Shown: positions 1 to 6,205 of the stretch, piece by piece
Layout of the letters: each line of letters starts with the position of its first letter
Numbering within the stretch: the stretch's first letter is position 1
Source of the DNA: Gammaproteobacteria bacterium
GTDB lineage: Bacteria; Pseudomonadota; Gammaproteobacteria; Thiohalomonadales; Thiohalomonadaceae
Direction of reading: 5' to 3'
Length of the DNA: 9,116 nucleotides
Assembly: GCA_023228645.1 (NCBI GenBank)
Contig: JALOAT010000090.1
Span: 1 to 9,116, forward strand
Translations under genes and position numbers: made by a program
Notes under the pieces: generated by a model
Database searches by the model: none
Told to the model about the DNA's origin: nothing
The model's input: only the letters and a program-made list of their open reading frames with translations

Positions 1-208
1 GTCCGAATCGGACAAGGCCCGCAGGGGGCGCGCCAGGGATGGCGCGCCGTCCACGCCGGGGCAGGAGGCCCCGTCGTGGACCCCCGATTCGGACGAGGAG
101 CGCAGGGGACCGCCGAAGGCGGCGCGGCATTCGGGCGGCCTTTCTTTGGGGTACTTTTCTTTGGCCGCGCAAAGAAAAGTACCTCGTCGTAGGGGGGCGA
201 AAACCCCC
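1..208. repeat. Cluster of stem-loops, probable dispersed intergenic repeat element
   Basis: No convincing gene lies here, but the stretch is packed with inverted repeats. An 11-bp perfect outer stem (GTCCGAATCGG at 1-11, its complement at 84-94) encloses two hairpins. The first has 8-bp GGCGCGCC arms at 27-34 and 41-48. The second has arms 49-62 and 68-81, pairing at 13 of 14 positions with a 5-base loop. Then follow CCGCC/GGCGG (110-114/118-122), a 14-bp perfect hairpin (150-163/170-183) and a G5/C5 hairpin (193-197/204-208). This many ordered palindromes is far beyond what base composition would give. Similar palindrome-rich blocks are common between genes of high-GC gammaproteobacteria, so a dispersed repeat is the best reading. 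Copy number cannot be seen from one window, and the outer stem may continue past the left edge. Confidence 0.65.
150..183. repeat. 14-bp perfect stem-loop
   Basis: GGTACTTTTCTTTG at 150-163 is perfectly complementary to CAAAGAAAAGTACC at 170-183 around a six-base loop (GCCGCG). The arms are AT-richer than their surroundings and one strand is pyrimidine-rich. A partial copy of the left arm core (TTTCTTTGG) lies just upstream at 141-149. No T-run follows on either strand, so it is not a typical intrinsic terminator, although it could stop or protect transcripts arriving from the left. I treat it as the most conserved-looking module of the surrounding repeat cluster. Confidence 0.8.
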
Positions 209-332
209 GTCTAAACAATCTTCGGGCGGAGCCCCACATTGAAGATGTCACGCAGGCGCTGCGCGCCAACGTGATTTACAGGAATCCAGGCGCTGCCACC
301 TCGCAGTGACGCCTCAGGTAAAATCCCGCCCC
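209..332. other. Gap upstream of sfsA, no clear gene or promoter
   Basis: A 6-bp inverted repeat (ATCTTC at 218-223, GAAGAT at 241-246) and a 10-base direct repeat (CAGGCGCTGC at 253-262 and 287-296) are visible. One plus-strand frame is open from 193 to a TGA at 307-309 without a standard start codon near its beginning. It could be a gene remnant, but I recognise nothing in it. No well-spaced -35/-10 pair was found, so the sfsA promoter remains unplaced. Confidence 0.4.
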
Positions 333-1046
333 ATGAAATTCACCCCATCCCTGATCGAAGGCATCCTCCTCCGCCGCTACAAACGTTTCCTCGCCGACGT
401 CCAACTGCCGGACGGCAGCGTGATCACCGCCCACACGCCGAATACCGGTTCCATGCTGGGCTGCTGCACGCCGGGCAGCCGCGTGTGGCTGCGTGATTCC
501 GGCAGCGCCACGCGCAAGTACCGCCACAGCTGGGAGTTGGTGGAGGCGGGCTGCGGTGTGATGGTGGGTATCAACACCGCCATCGTGAATGGCCTGGTGG
601 CGGAGGCCATTGACAGCGGGGTGATCGGCGAGTTGGCAGGTTACGGGCGGCTGCGCCAGGAGGTGCGCTATGGCCAGGAAAACAGCCGCATCGACCTGTT
701 GCTCGAGGACGGCGTGGACGGGCGCGACTGCTATGTGGAGATCAAGAACGTCACCGCGCGGGACGGCGACGGCTTCGCCATGTTTCCGGATGCGGTGAGC
801 GCCCGCGGCACCAAGCACCTGCGCGAGCTGGCGGCCATGGTCGCGGCGGGGCACAGGGCGGTGATCTTTTTCTGCGTGCAACGGGGTGATACCCACACGG
901 TGCGGCCCGCGGACGAGATCGACCCGGCCTACGGCCAAACCCTGCGCGGGGCGCTGGCATCGGGGGTGGAGGCCCTGGCCTATGCGGCTACGGTCGAACC
1001 CGGTGGCATCGCACTGGTCCGACCGCTTCCTGTTACCTGCCCATAA
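333..1046 (+). CDS. sfsA: SfsA family protein (sugar fermentation stimulation protein homologue)
   Basis: The 237-residue product is close to the usual SfsA length (about 230-240). Family signatures are visible: an N-terminal MKFTP...RRYKRFLADV segment, HTPNTGSM at residues 34-41, and a C-terminal block with RIDLLL (119-124), YVEIKNVT (134-141) and FPDAVSARGTKHL (151-163). D121 with E136 and K138 fits the PD-(D/E)XK nuclease-like fold proposed for the family. In E. coli the gene was found through effects on maltose metabolism and has been described as DNA-binding; its biochemical role is unsettled. The ATG at 333 is preferred over a GTG at 306 because family members start MKFxP, although only a weak AGG lies upstream. 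The next gene starts 29 bases downstream, so the two may be co-transcribed. It is probably cytoplasmic, with no signal peptide or membrane segment. Confidence 0.93.
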   Translation: MKFTPSLIEGILLRRYKRFLADVQLPDGSVITAHTPNTGSMLGCCTPGSRVWLRDSGSATRKYRHSWELVEAGCGVMVGINTAIVNGLVAEAIDSGVIGELAGYGRLRQEVRYGQENSRIDLLLEDGVDGRDCYVEIKNVTARDGDGFAMFPDAVSARGTKHLRELAAMVAAGHRAVIFFCVQRGDTHTVRPADEIDPAYGQTLRGALASGVEALAYAATVEPGGIALVRPLPVTCP

Positions 1047-1075
1047 AGCACTGGGTTGTGGTTCAATAGCGCCCC

Positions 1076-2323
1076 ATGTTCCGACCGCTCGAGCTCTTCA
1101 TCGGCCTGCGTTACACCCGCGCCAAGCGCCGCAATCATTTCATCTCCTTCATTTCGCTCATCTCCATGGTGGGCATCGCCCTGGGCGTGACGGCGCTCAT
1201 CACCGTGCTATCGGTGATGAACGGTTTCGAACAGGAGCTGCGCAGCCGCATCCTCGGCATGACCTCGCACGTCACCATCGGCGGCTATGGGGATGCGATC
1301 GAGGACTGGCAGGACCTGGCCAGGATATCCGCCCAGCAGCCGGAGGTGCTGGGCGCGGCACCCTATATCCAGGCCGAAGGCATGCTCACCTACGGCAGCC
1401 GCGTGCGCGGCACCGTGGTGCGCGGCGTGCTTCCCAGCGAGGAGCCCAAGGTCTCGGAAGTGGGCGAGAAGATGGTCATCGGCAAGCTCGACGACCTGCG
1501 CCCGGGTGAGTTCGGCATCGTGTTGGGGCGGGACCTGGCGCGGCTGCTCAACGTCACGACCGGGGACAAGGTAACCCTGGTGACGCCCTCGGCCAATGTG
1601 AGTCCCGCGGGCATTTTGCCGCGCCTCAAACGCTTCACCGTGGTGGGTGTATTCGAGGTGGGCATGTACGAATACGACAGTGCCCTGGCCCTGTTGCACT
1701 TGCAAGACGCGCAGCGCCTGTTCCGCCTGGACGACGGCGTCACCGGCGTGCGGCTGCGTATCGACGACCTGTTCCGCGCACCCTTCGTGGCCCGTGAGCT
1801 GGCGCAGCATCTGCCCGGGTTCTACCAGGTGAGTGACTGGACCTGGCAGCATGCCAATTTCTTCCGCGCCATCCGCACCGAGAAGACGGTGATGTTCGTC
1901 ATCCTGTTCCTCATCGTCGCGGTGGCCGCATTCAACATCGTCTCCACCCTGGTGATGGTGGTCACCGACAAGCAGAGCGACATCGCCATCCTGCGCACCC
2001 TCGGCGCCAGCCCGCGCAGCATCATGATGGTGTTCATGGTGCAAGGCACGGTGATCGGCATCATCGGCACCTTGCTCGGTCTGGCGGGCGGCGTGAGCCT
2101 GGCGCTCAACGTGGAGACCATCGTGCCCGCGTTGGAGCGGCTGTTCGGCATCCAGTTCCTGCCGGCGGACGTGTATTACATCAGCGACCTGCCCTCGGAA
2201 TTGCACTGGGAGGACGTGGCGCGCATCTGCGGCGTGGCCTTCATGCTCAGCCTGGTGGCGACGCTGTATCCGGCCTGGCGCGCCTCGCGCACCCAGCCCG
2301 CGGAGGCGCTGCGTTATGAGTGA
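1076..2323 (+). CDS. lolC: Lipoprotein-releasing ABC transporter permease, LolC/LolE family (LolF-like)
   Basis: The 415-residue inner-membrane permease would work with LolD to release mature lipoproteins from the membrane to the chaperone LolA. One membrane helix lies at about residues 25-48, followed by the VLSVMNGFE segment typical of the family. A periplasmic domain of roughly 220 residues comes next, then three helices near 271-297, 316-344 and 382-402, ending in YPAWRASRTQPAEALRYE (398-415), almost the E. coli LolC ending. Residues 169-184 (VTPSANVSPAGILPRL) sit where LolC has its LolA-binding hook. E. coli has both LolC and LolE flanking LolD; here only one permease is present, so a homodimeric LolF is the likelier reading, and the symbol is approximate. 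No Shine-Dalgarno sequence precedes the ATG. A TTCAAT box at 1062-1067 might be a -10 for a leaderless transcript, but no -35 supports it. It overlaps lolD by 8 bases. Confidence 0.93.
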   Translation: MFRPLELFIGLRYTRAKRRNHFISFISLISMVGIALGVTALITVLSVMNGFEQELRSRILGMTSHVTIGGYGDAIEDWQDLARISAQQPEVLGAAPYIQAEGMLTYGSRVRGTVVRGVLPSEEPKVSEVGEKMVIGKLDDLRPGEFGIVLGRDLARLLNVTTGDKVTLVTPSANVSPAGILPRLKRFTVVGVFEVGMYEYDSALALLHLQDAQRLFRLDDGVTGVRLRIDDLFRAPFVARELAQHLPGFYQVSDWTWQHANFFRAIRTEKTVMFVILFLIVAVAAFNIVSTLVMVVTDKQSDIAILRTLGASPRSIMMVFMVQGTVIGIIGTLLGLAGGVSLALNVETIVPALERLFGIQFLPADVYYISDLPSELHWEDVARICGVAFMLSLVATLYPAWRASRTQPAEALRYE

Positions 2324-2996
2324 AGTGGTGCTGGCCTGCCACGGCCTGAAGAAAAGTTTCCGCGAAGGCGGTCTGGCCGTAGACGTGCTCACGGGCGTGG
2401 ACTTCAGCGTGCAGCGCGGTGAGCGCGTCGCCATCGTGGGTGCCTCCGGCTCGGGCAAGAGTACGCTGCTGCACCTGCTCGGCGGGCTCGATGTGCCCAC
2501 CGAAGGCCGCATCGAGGTGACCGGCCAGGACATGGCCCAGCTCGACGAAGCCGCGCGCGGCAGGCTGCGTAACCGCAGCCTCGGCTTCGTCTACCAGTTT
2601 CATCACCTGCTGCCCGAATTCACTGCACTCGAAAACGTCGCCATGCCGCTGCTCATTGGCGGTGTGGCCACCGCCGAGGCACGGGAACGCGCCGCGGCCA
2701 TGCTTGAACGGGTTGGCCTCGGCGCGCGGTTGATGCACAAGCCCGGCGAACTCTCCGGTGGCGAACGCCAACGTGCCGCCGTGGCGCGCGCGCTGGTGAC
2801 GCAACCGGCCTGCGTGCTGGCGGATGAACCCACCGGCAATCTGGATCAGACCACGGCCGAGCGGGTGTACGGGTTGATGCTCGAACTCAATCGTGAACTC
2901 GGCACCAGTTTCGTGGTGGTGACCCACGACTGGGGATTGGCGCGACGCATGGATCGCATGCTCGGCCTTGAGGGCGGGGTGCTGGTCAATAAATAG
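2316..2996 (+). CDS. lolD: Lipoprotein-releasing ABC transporter ATP-binding protein LolD
   Basis: This 226-residue cytoplasmic ATPase powers lipoprotein extraction by the adjacent permease. All nucleotide-binding motifs are intact: Walker A GASGSGKST (42-50), Q-loop glutamine Q94 within FVYQFHHLLPEFTALENV, signature LSGGERQR (146-153), Walker B CVLADEP (166-172) with catalytic E171, and the switch histidine H204 in VVTHD. The FxxLLPEFTALENVAMPLLI segment is characteristic of LolD within the wider MacB/FtsE-like group. The ATG overlaps the permease stop by 8 bases and has GGAGG at 2302-2306, nine bases ahead, which points to translational coupling. The gene runs toward the convergent DUF2062 gene with only 24 bases between the two stop codons. 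Length and motifs are normal. Confidence 0.96.
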   Translation: MSEVVLACHGLKKSFREGGLAVDVLTGVDFSVQRGERVAIVGASGSGKSTLLHLLGGLDVPTEGRIEVTGQDMAQLDEAARGRLRNRSLGFVYQFHHLLPEFTALENVAMPLLIGGVATAEARERAAAMLERVGLGARLMHKPGELSGGERQRAAVARALVTQPACVLADEPTGNLDQTTAERVYGLMLELNRELGTSFVVVTHDWGLARRMDRMLGLEGGVLVNK

Positions 2997-3020
2997 AACA
3001 CCGGGGTGGGCGAAGGTCAG

Positions 3021-3551
3021 TCAGAAGTCCTGGCGCGCCGCCCGCTCATCCTTCTTGCGCTGCCAGTGGCGCACGATGCGGAGCCGCCACAGGCCGCGGA
3101 CGGCGAAATAGGACACGAAGGCGCAAAGGATGCCGACCACGAACGAGCCGAGCAGAAACGGCTGCCAGATAGCGCCGATCTCCTGCATCAGCCACTCGGG
3201 TGTGGCCTGGAATTGCAGTTCCCGGGCCGGCGTGTCCAGCAGCCAGGCACCCACCTTGTACACGAAGTAGAACATGGGCGGCATGGTGACCGGATTGGTG
3301 AGCCACACCAGCGCCACGGAGATGGGCAGGTTCACCCGAAACAGCACGGCAAATGCTGCCGCCAACACCATCTGAAACGGTACTGGCACGAAGGCCACAA
3401 ATACACCGACGCCGAAGGCGCCCGAGGCCGAGCGGCGGTTCAGGTGAAACAGGTTGGGGTCGTGCAGGAGGTTGCCCAGGAAGCGCAAATGACGATGATT
3501 GCGGACCATCTGATGGTCCGGCATGAAGCGTTTGATGAAGTTCTTGGGCAT
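3021..3551 (-). CDS. DUF2062 domain membrane protein
   Basis: The 176-residue protein matches the DUF2062 pattern: an N-terminal basic region, a HDPNLFHLNRRSASGAFGVG block (about 30-49), a first hydrophobic stretch (45-71), the conserved NPVTMPPMFYFVYKVGAWLL segment (86-105), and a last membrane helix at about 132-153 followed by a very basic tail. The family's function is not established; the protein should sit in the inner membrane with a cytoplasmic basic tail. The start at 3551 is chosen because AGGA lies nine bases before it and the product then begins MPKNFIKRF. A longer start at 3584 would add 11 poorly supported residues and overlap a candidate -10 box. It is the only minus-strand gene here, yet a DUF2062 gene between lol genes and comEC also occurs in pseudomonads, which suggests a conserved neighbourhood. 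Confidence 0.88.
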   Translation of the reverse strand: MPKNFIKRFMPDHQMVRNHRHLRFLGNLLHDPNLFHLNRRSASGAFGVGVFVAFVPVPFQMVLAAAFAVLFRVNLPISVALVWLTNPVTMPPMFYFVYKVGAWLLDTPARELQFQATPEWLMQEIGAIWQPFLLGSFVVGILCAFVSYFAVRGLWRLRIVRHWQRKKDERAARQDF

Positions 3552-3575
3552 GGGTGGGGTTCCTGAGAAGCGGGA

Positions 3576-3604
3576 ATTATCCACGATCAGGCGCGGAACA
3601 AGAA
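3576..3604 (-). promoter_or_regulatory. Candidate promoter for the DUF2062 gene
   Basis: On the minus strand, GATAAT (3581-3576) matches the sigma-70 -10 consensus at five of six positions. TTCTTG (3604-3599) lies 17 bases upstream as a poor -35. Transcription would begin near 3569, leaving an 18-base leader containing the AGGA ribosome site. The -10 is good, the -35 weak, so this is tentative. It lies in the 54-base divergent gap shared with comEC. Confidence 0.3.
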
Positions 3605-3605
3605 T

Positions 3606-5915
3606 ATGGCGTCACGGACGATCGCTTTTCTCCTGGGAGTCATTGCGCTTCAGCAACTGGCGCAGCTGCCTGCAGCCACCTGGACGGCCGCCCTGGTGGT
3701 GGCGCCCTTCTCATGGTTCATGCTGGTCCTGCTTCGTCGGCGCGGCCGTGGGCGTATCTTCCTTTGCTGGCTTGCCTGCTTGTGCCTTGGCTTCGCTTGG
3801 GCGTGGTTGCACGCGGCAGCACGCCAGTCGGACAGCTTGCCTGCGGCACTGGAAGGTTTTGACCTGCAGGTGGACGGAATGGTTGTCGGTCTGCCCGAAA
3901 GAGATGACCGCCGGTTGCGCTTTCTGTTCCAACCATCGCGCCTTGAGCTGAATGGACAGGTGTTACCTTTCTCGGGGCGCCTGCGTCTCGCCTGGTACGA
4001 CCACCCGGCACCGCTGGCTCCCGGCGAGCACTGGCATCTCACGGTAAAGCTCAAGCGGCCCCATGGCATGGCCAACCCGGGCACCTTCGACTACGAAGGC
4101 TGGCTGTTCCAGCAGGGCATCCGCGCCACCGGTTACGTGCGTGCGGCCGGTCGCAATCGGCTCGTCGCCGGCCCGCAGTGGTGGGAGGCGCCGGTGGACA
4201 GGCTACGGGCCGCCATCGCTGCCAAGGTCGGGGCCTTGGCAGGGGAGGCGCCCTTCACCGGCGTGCTGCTCGCCCTGGCCATCGGCGAGCGGGGCGGTGT
4301 CGATCCGGATCAGTGGGCGGTTTTCACCGCCACCGGCACCAATCACCTCATGGCCATCTCCGGCCTGCACGTCGGGCTGGTGGCCGTGCTGGCGGGCGTG
4401 CTGGTGCGCGTCGCCTGGCGCGGCAGGCTGGCCCTGCGGCTGCCTGCCCAGAAGGCGGCGGCCGGCGCGGCACTTGGGGCGGCCATCGGCTATGCGCTGC
4501 TCGCGGGCTTTTCCGTGCCCACCCAGCGTTCCCTGGTGATGATCGCCGTGGTCGCCCTGGCGCTGATGACCGGACGGGCGGTGCGCCCGGTGGCCGGCCT
4601 TGCGCTCGCCCTGTTGGCGGTGTTGTTGCTCGACCCGATGGCCGTGCTGAGTCCCGGTTTCTGGCTGTCCTTCGGCGCGGTGGCGGCTATTTTCCACGCC
4701 ATGAGCGGGCGGCTCGGGGCGGGCGGGGTATGGTGGCGCTGGGGGCGGGTGCAGGTGGTGGTGGCGGTGGCCCTGGCGCCCATGCTGGTGCTGTTCTTCG
4801 GCAATGCCTCGATCAGTGCTCCCGTGGCGAACCTGGTGGCGGTGCCCTGGGTAAGCTTCCTGGTGGTGCCCGTGGCCATTCTCGGCGCGCTGACCGCACC
4901 CGTGCTGCCCGAAGTCGCCCGGCTGTTGCTGCAATGGGGTGACGGGCTGATGGCCCTGTTGTGGCCGTTTTTGGACCTGCTGGCCGCGCTCGCTCCGGCA
5001 CCGCGCTTCGCGAGTCCTCCCGGGTGGGCCGTACTGGCCGGCGGGATCGGCGCGGCCTGGCTTTTGGCGCCGCGGGGCTGGCCCGCGCGCGCCGTGGGCG
5101 TGATCTGGCTGCTGCCCATGCTGCTGTGGTCCCCGTCGCGGCCCATGCCAGGTGAGGTGTGGCTCACCCTGCTCGACGTGGGGCAGGGGCTCGCCACGGT
5201 GGTGGAGACGACGGGACACACCCTGGTCTACGACGCCGGGCCGCGCTTCAGTCCCGGCTTCGACACGGGCGAGGCGGTGGTGGACCCGTTCCTGCGCGCC
5301 CGCGGCGCGCGGCGCATCGACACACTCGTGGTGAGCCACGGCGATCTCGATCACATCGGCGGCGCCCGCTCGCTCACCGACAGCTGGTCCGTGGGGCGCC
5401 TGCTCACCGGCGTACCGGAAAAGGTGAACTGGACCGCCAATGAGCCCTGCGAGCGCGGTCAGCAATGGACCTGGGACGGCGTGGGGTTCCAGGTGCTGCA
5501 CCCGCCCCAGGCCGCGGGCGGCAACGACGGCTCCTGTGTGCTGCTTATCGGCACCCCGCAAGGGGCGCTGCTGCTGACCGGCGACATCGAGGCATCCACC
5601 GAGGCGGACCTGCTCGCCGAGGGGGCGCCGTTGCGGGCCCGTGTACTGGTGGTCCCCCACCACGGCAGCAAGACCTCGTCCACGGAGCCCTTCATCGATG
5701 CGGTCGCTCCCGAGCTTGCTTTGCTGCCGGTGGGCTACCGCAACCGCTATCGGCTGCCGCATCCGGCAGTGGTCGAGCGCTACCGGGCGCGGGACATCGC
5801 CCTGCTGGACAGCGCCCGGGACGGCGCCATTACCGTGCGCCTGACCGCCGACGGCACCCTGCAGGCCGAGACCTGGCGCGAGCAGGGGCGCCGGTATTTC
5901 CACTGGCGGCCTTGA
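3606..5915 (+). CDS. comEC: ComEC/Rec2 family DNA-uptake channel protein
   Basis: The 769-residue product has the full ComEC layout. N-terminal membrane helices (about 5-70) are followed by the soluble OB-like DUF4131 region (about 85-185). The Competence membrane domain (about 215-510) carries the family hallmark LMAISGLHVGLVA (248-260). A C-terminal metallo-beta-lactamase domain starts at LTLLDVGQG (520-528). Metal-site motifs are intact: SHGDLDH (577-583, with H578, D580, D582, H583), LTGD (657-660) and PHHGS (684-688). In naturally transformable bacteria ComEC carries single-stranded DNA across the inner membrane, and the lactamase domain is thought to degrade the other strand. Intact length and motifs argue for a working protein, but no other competence gene is in view. 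The ATG at 3606 has only a weak CGGAA site upstream. It diverges from the DUF2062 gene and is followed by a large inverted repeat. Confidence 0.95.
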   Translation: MASRTIAFLLGVIALQQLAQLPAATWTAALVVAPFSWFMLVLLRRRGRGRIFLCWLACLCLGFAWAWLHAAARQSDSLPAALEGFDLQVDGMVVGLPERDDRRLRFLFQPSRLELNGQVLPFSGRLRLAWYDHPAPLAPGEHWHLTVKLKRPHGMANPGTFDYEGWLFQQGIRATGYVRAAGRNRLVAGPQWWEAPVDRLRAAIAAKVGALAGEAPFTGVLLALAIGERGGVDPDQWAVFTATGTNHLMAISGLHVGLVAVLAGVLVRVAWRGRLALRLPAQKAAAGAALGAAIGYALLAGFSVPTQRSLVMIAVVALALMTGRAVRPVAGLALALLAVLLLDPMAVLSPGFWLSFGAVAAIFHAMSGRLGAGGVWWRWGRVQVVVAVALAPMLVLFFGNASISAPVANLVAVPWVSFLVVPVAILGALTAPVLPEVARLLLQWGDGLMALLWPFLDLLAALAPAPRFASPPGWAVLAGGIGAAWLLAPRGWPARAVGVIWLLPMLLWSPSRPMPGEVWLTLLDVGQGLATVVETTGHTLVYDAGPRFSPGFDTGEAVVDPFLRARGARRIDTLVVSHGDLDHIGGARSLTDSWSVGRLLTGVPEKVNWTANEPCERGQQWTWDGVGFQVLHPPQAAGGNDGSCVLLIGTPQGALLLTGDIEASTEADLLAEGAPLRARVLVVPHHGSKTSSTEPFIDAVAPELALLPVGYRNRYRLPHPAVVERYRARDIALLDSARDGAITVRLTADGTLQAETWREQGRRYFHWRP

Positions 5916-5932
5916 GAAGAGGGCAGCGAAAG

Positions 5933-6115
5933 GCCCAACACAGAGGCGCAGAGACTCAGAGAGCGCAGAGGATTAGAGGGGTTCTGTGGAACAGCTTTTC
6001 TCGCGAGGACGACGCGATCACGGCGCCCTGGCACGCGTCGGCACGTCGGTTTGCCTGCCAGCCGAGGTTCTCTGCGTCCTCTGCGTCTCTGAGTCTCTGC
6101 GCCTCTGTGTTGGGC
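5933..6115. repeat. Large inverted repeat made of degenerate CTCTGNGN octamers
   Basis: The left arm 5933-5972 pairs with the right arm 6077-6115: 30 consecutive perfect pairs (5933-5962 with 6086-6115), one unpaired G at 5963, then nine more (5964-5972 with 6077-6085). Each arm is itself a short tandem series. The right arm reads as CTCTGCGT, CTCTGAGT, CTCTGCGC, CTCTGTGT, with a further CTCTGCGT one base upstream. The 104-base centre holds GTTC/GAAC (5981-5992) and the palindrome CTCGCGAG (6000-6007). No transposase and no obvious target-site duplication is present. It lies between comEC and exbB and could act as a bidirectional transcript end or a small non-autonomous mobile repeat. Octamer repeats of this type recur in intergenic DNA of other bacteria as far as I recall, but I cannot test that here. 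Confidence 0.85.
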
Positions 6116-6169
6116 TGTTTCCCAGTTTGTTGGTACGGGACCGTTATCTAGGCGCGCCCCGGCCGGCTT

Positions 6170-6178
6170 TGGTAAAGT
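6170..6178 (+). promoter_or_regulatory. Candidate extended -10 promoter for exbB
   Basis: TGG immediately before TAAAGT (6173-6178) resembles an extended -10 box, matching the TATAAT consensus at four of six positions. No recognisable -35 lies 15-19 bases upstream. Transcription would start near 6185, some 20 bases before the GTG start of exbB and downstream of the inverted repeat. Weak evidence. Confidence 0.22.
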
Positions 6179-6193
6179 GTGCGGCGCTTTTCC

Positions 6194-6199
6194 GAGGAG
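6194..6199 (+). promoter_or_regulatory. Ribosome binding site deciding the exbB GTG start
   Basis: GAGGAG lies six bases before the GTG at 6206, a good Shine-Dalgarno match and spacing. It supports GTG 6206 over an in-frame start at 6179, which would place this site inside the coding region, and over the ATG at 6215. Confidence 0.75.
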
Positions 6200-6205
6200 A
6201 TTCGT

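Noticed and set aside
39..242. 67-codon plus-strand ORF, arginine-rich
   Set aside because: It lies entirely over the stem-loop cluster, is low in complexity and has no ribosome site. Its sequence is explained by the palindromes.
306..332. Nine-residue longer SfsA start at GTG 306
   Set aside because: Family members begin MKFxP, which matches ATG 333; the extra residues have no support.
886..1509. 207-codon plus-strand ORF overlapping the sfsA end and the permease start
   Set aside because: It is in another frame from both genes, Arg/His/Pro-rich, and crosses the intergenic gap without any ribosome site.
1208..2533. 441-codon minus-strand ORF opposite the Lol permease and lolD
   Set aside because: His/Gln-rich antisense shadow crossing two well-supported genes; no domain signature.
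4203..5903. 566-codon minus-strand ORF opposite comEC
   Set aside because: It is antisense to a well-supported gene, rich in His/Gln/Gly/Arg as expected from the reverse of GC-biased codons, and has no recognisable domain.
5933..6115. CRISPR-like array
   Set aside because: The octamer units are contiguous, degenerate and arranged as inverted arms, with no regular repeat-spacer alternation and no cas genes.
5933..6115. Simple rho-independent terminator for comEC
   Set aside because: The 104-base loop and lack of a T-run do not fit, although some effect on transcript ends remains possible.
5465..6151. Long plus-strand ORF running from inside comEC across the inverted repeat
   Set aside because: Most of it is an alternate frame of comEC, and the rest is translation of the octamer repeat, giving a Ser/Leu/Cys-rich artefact.
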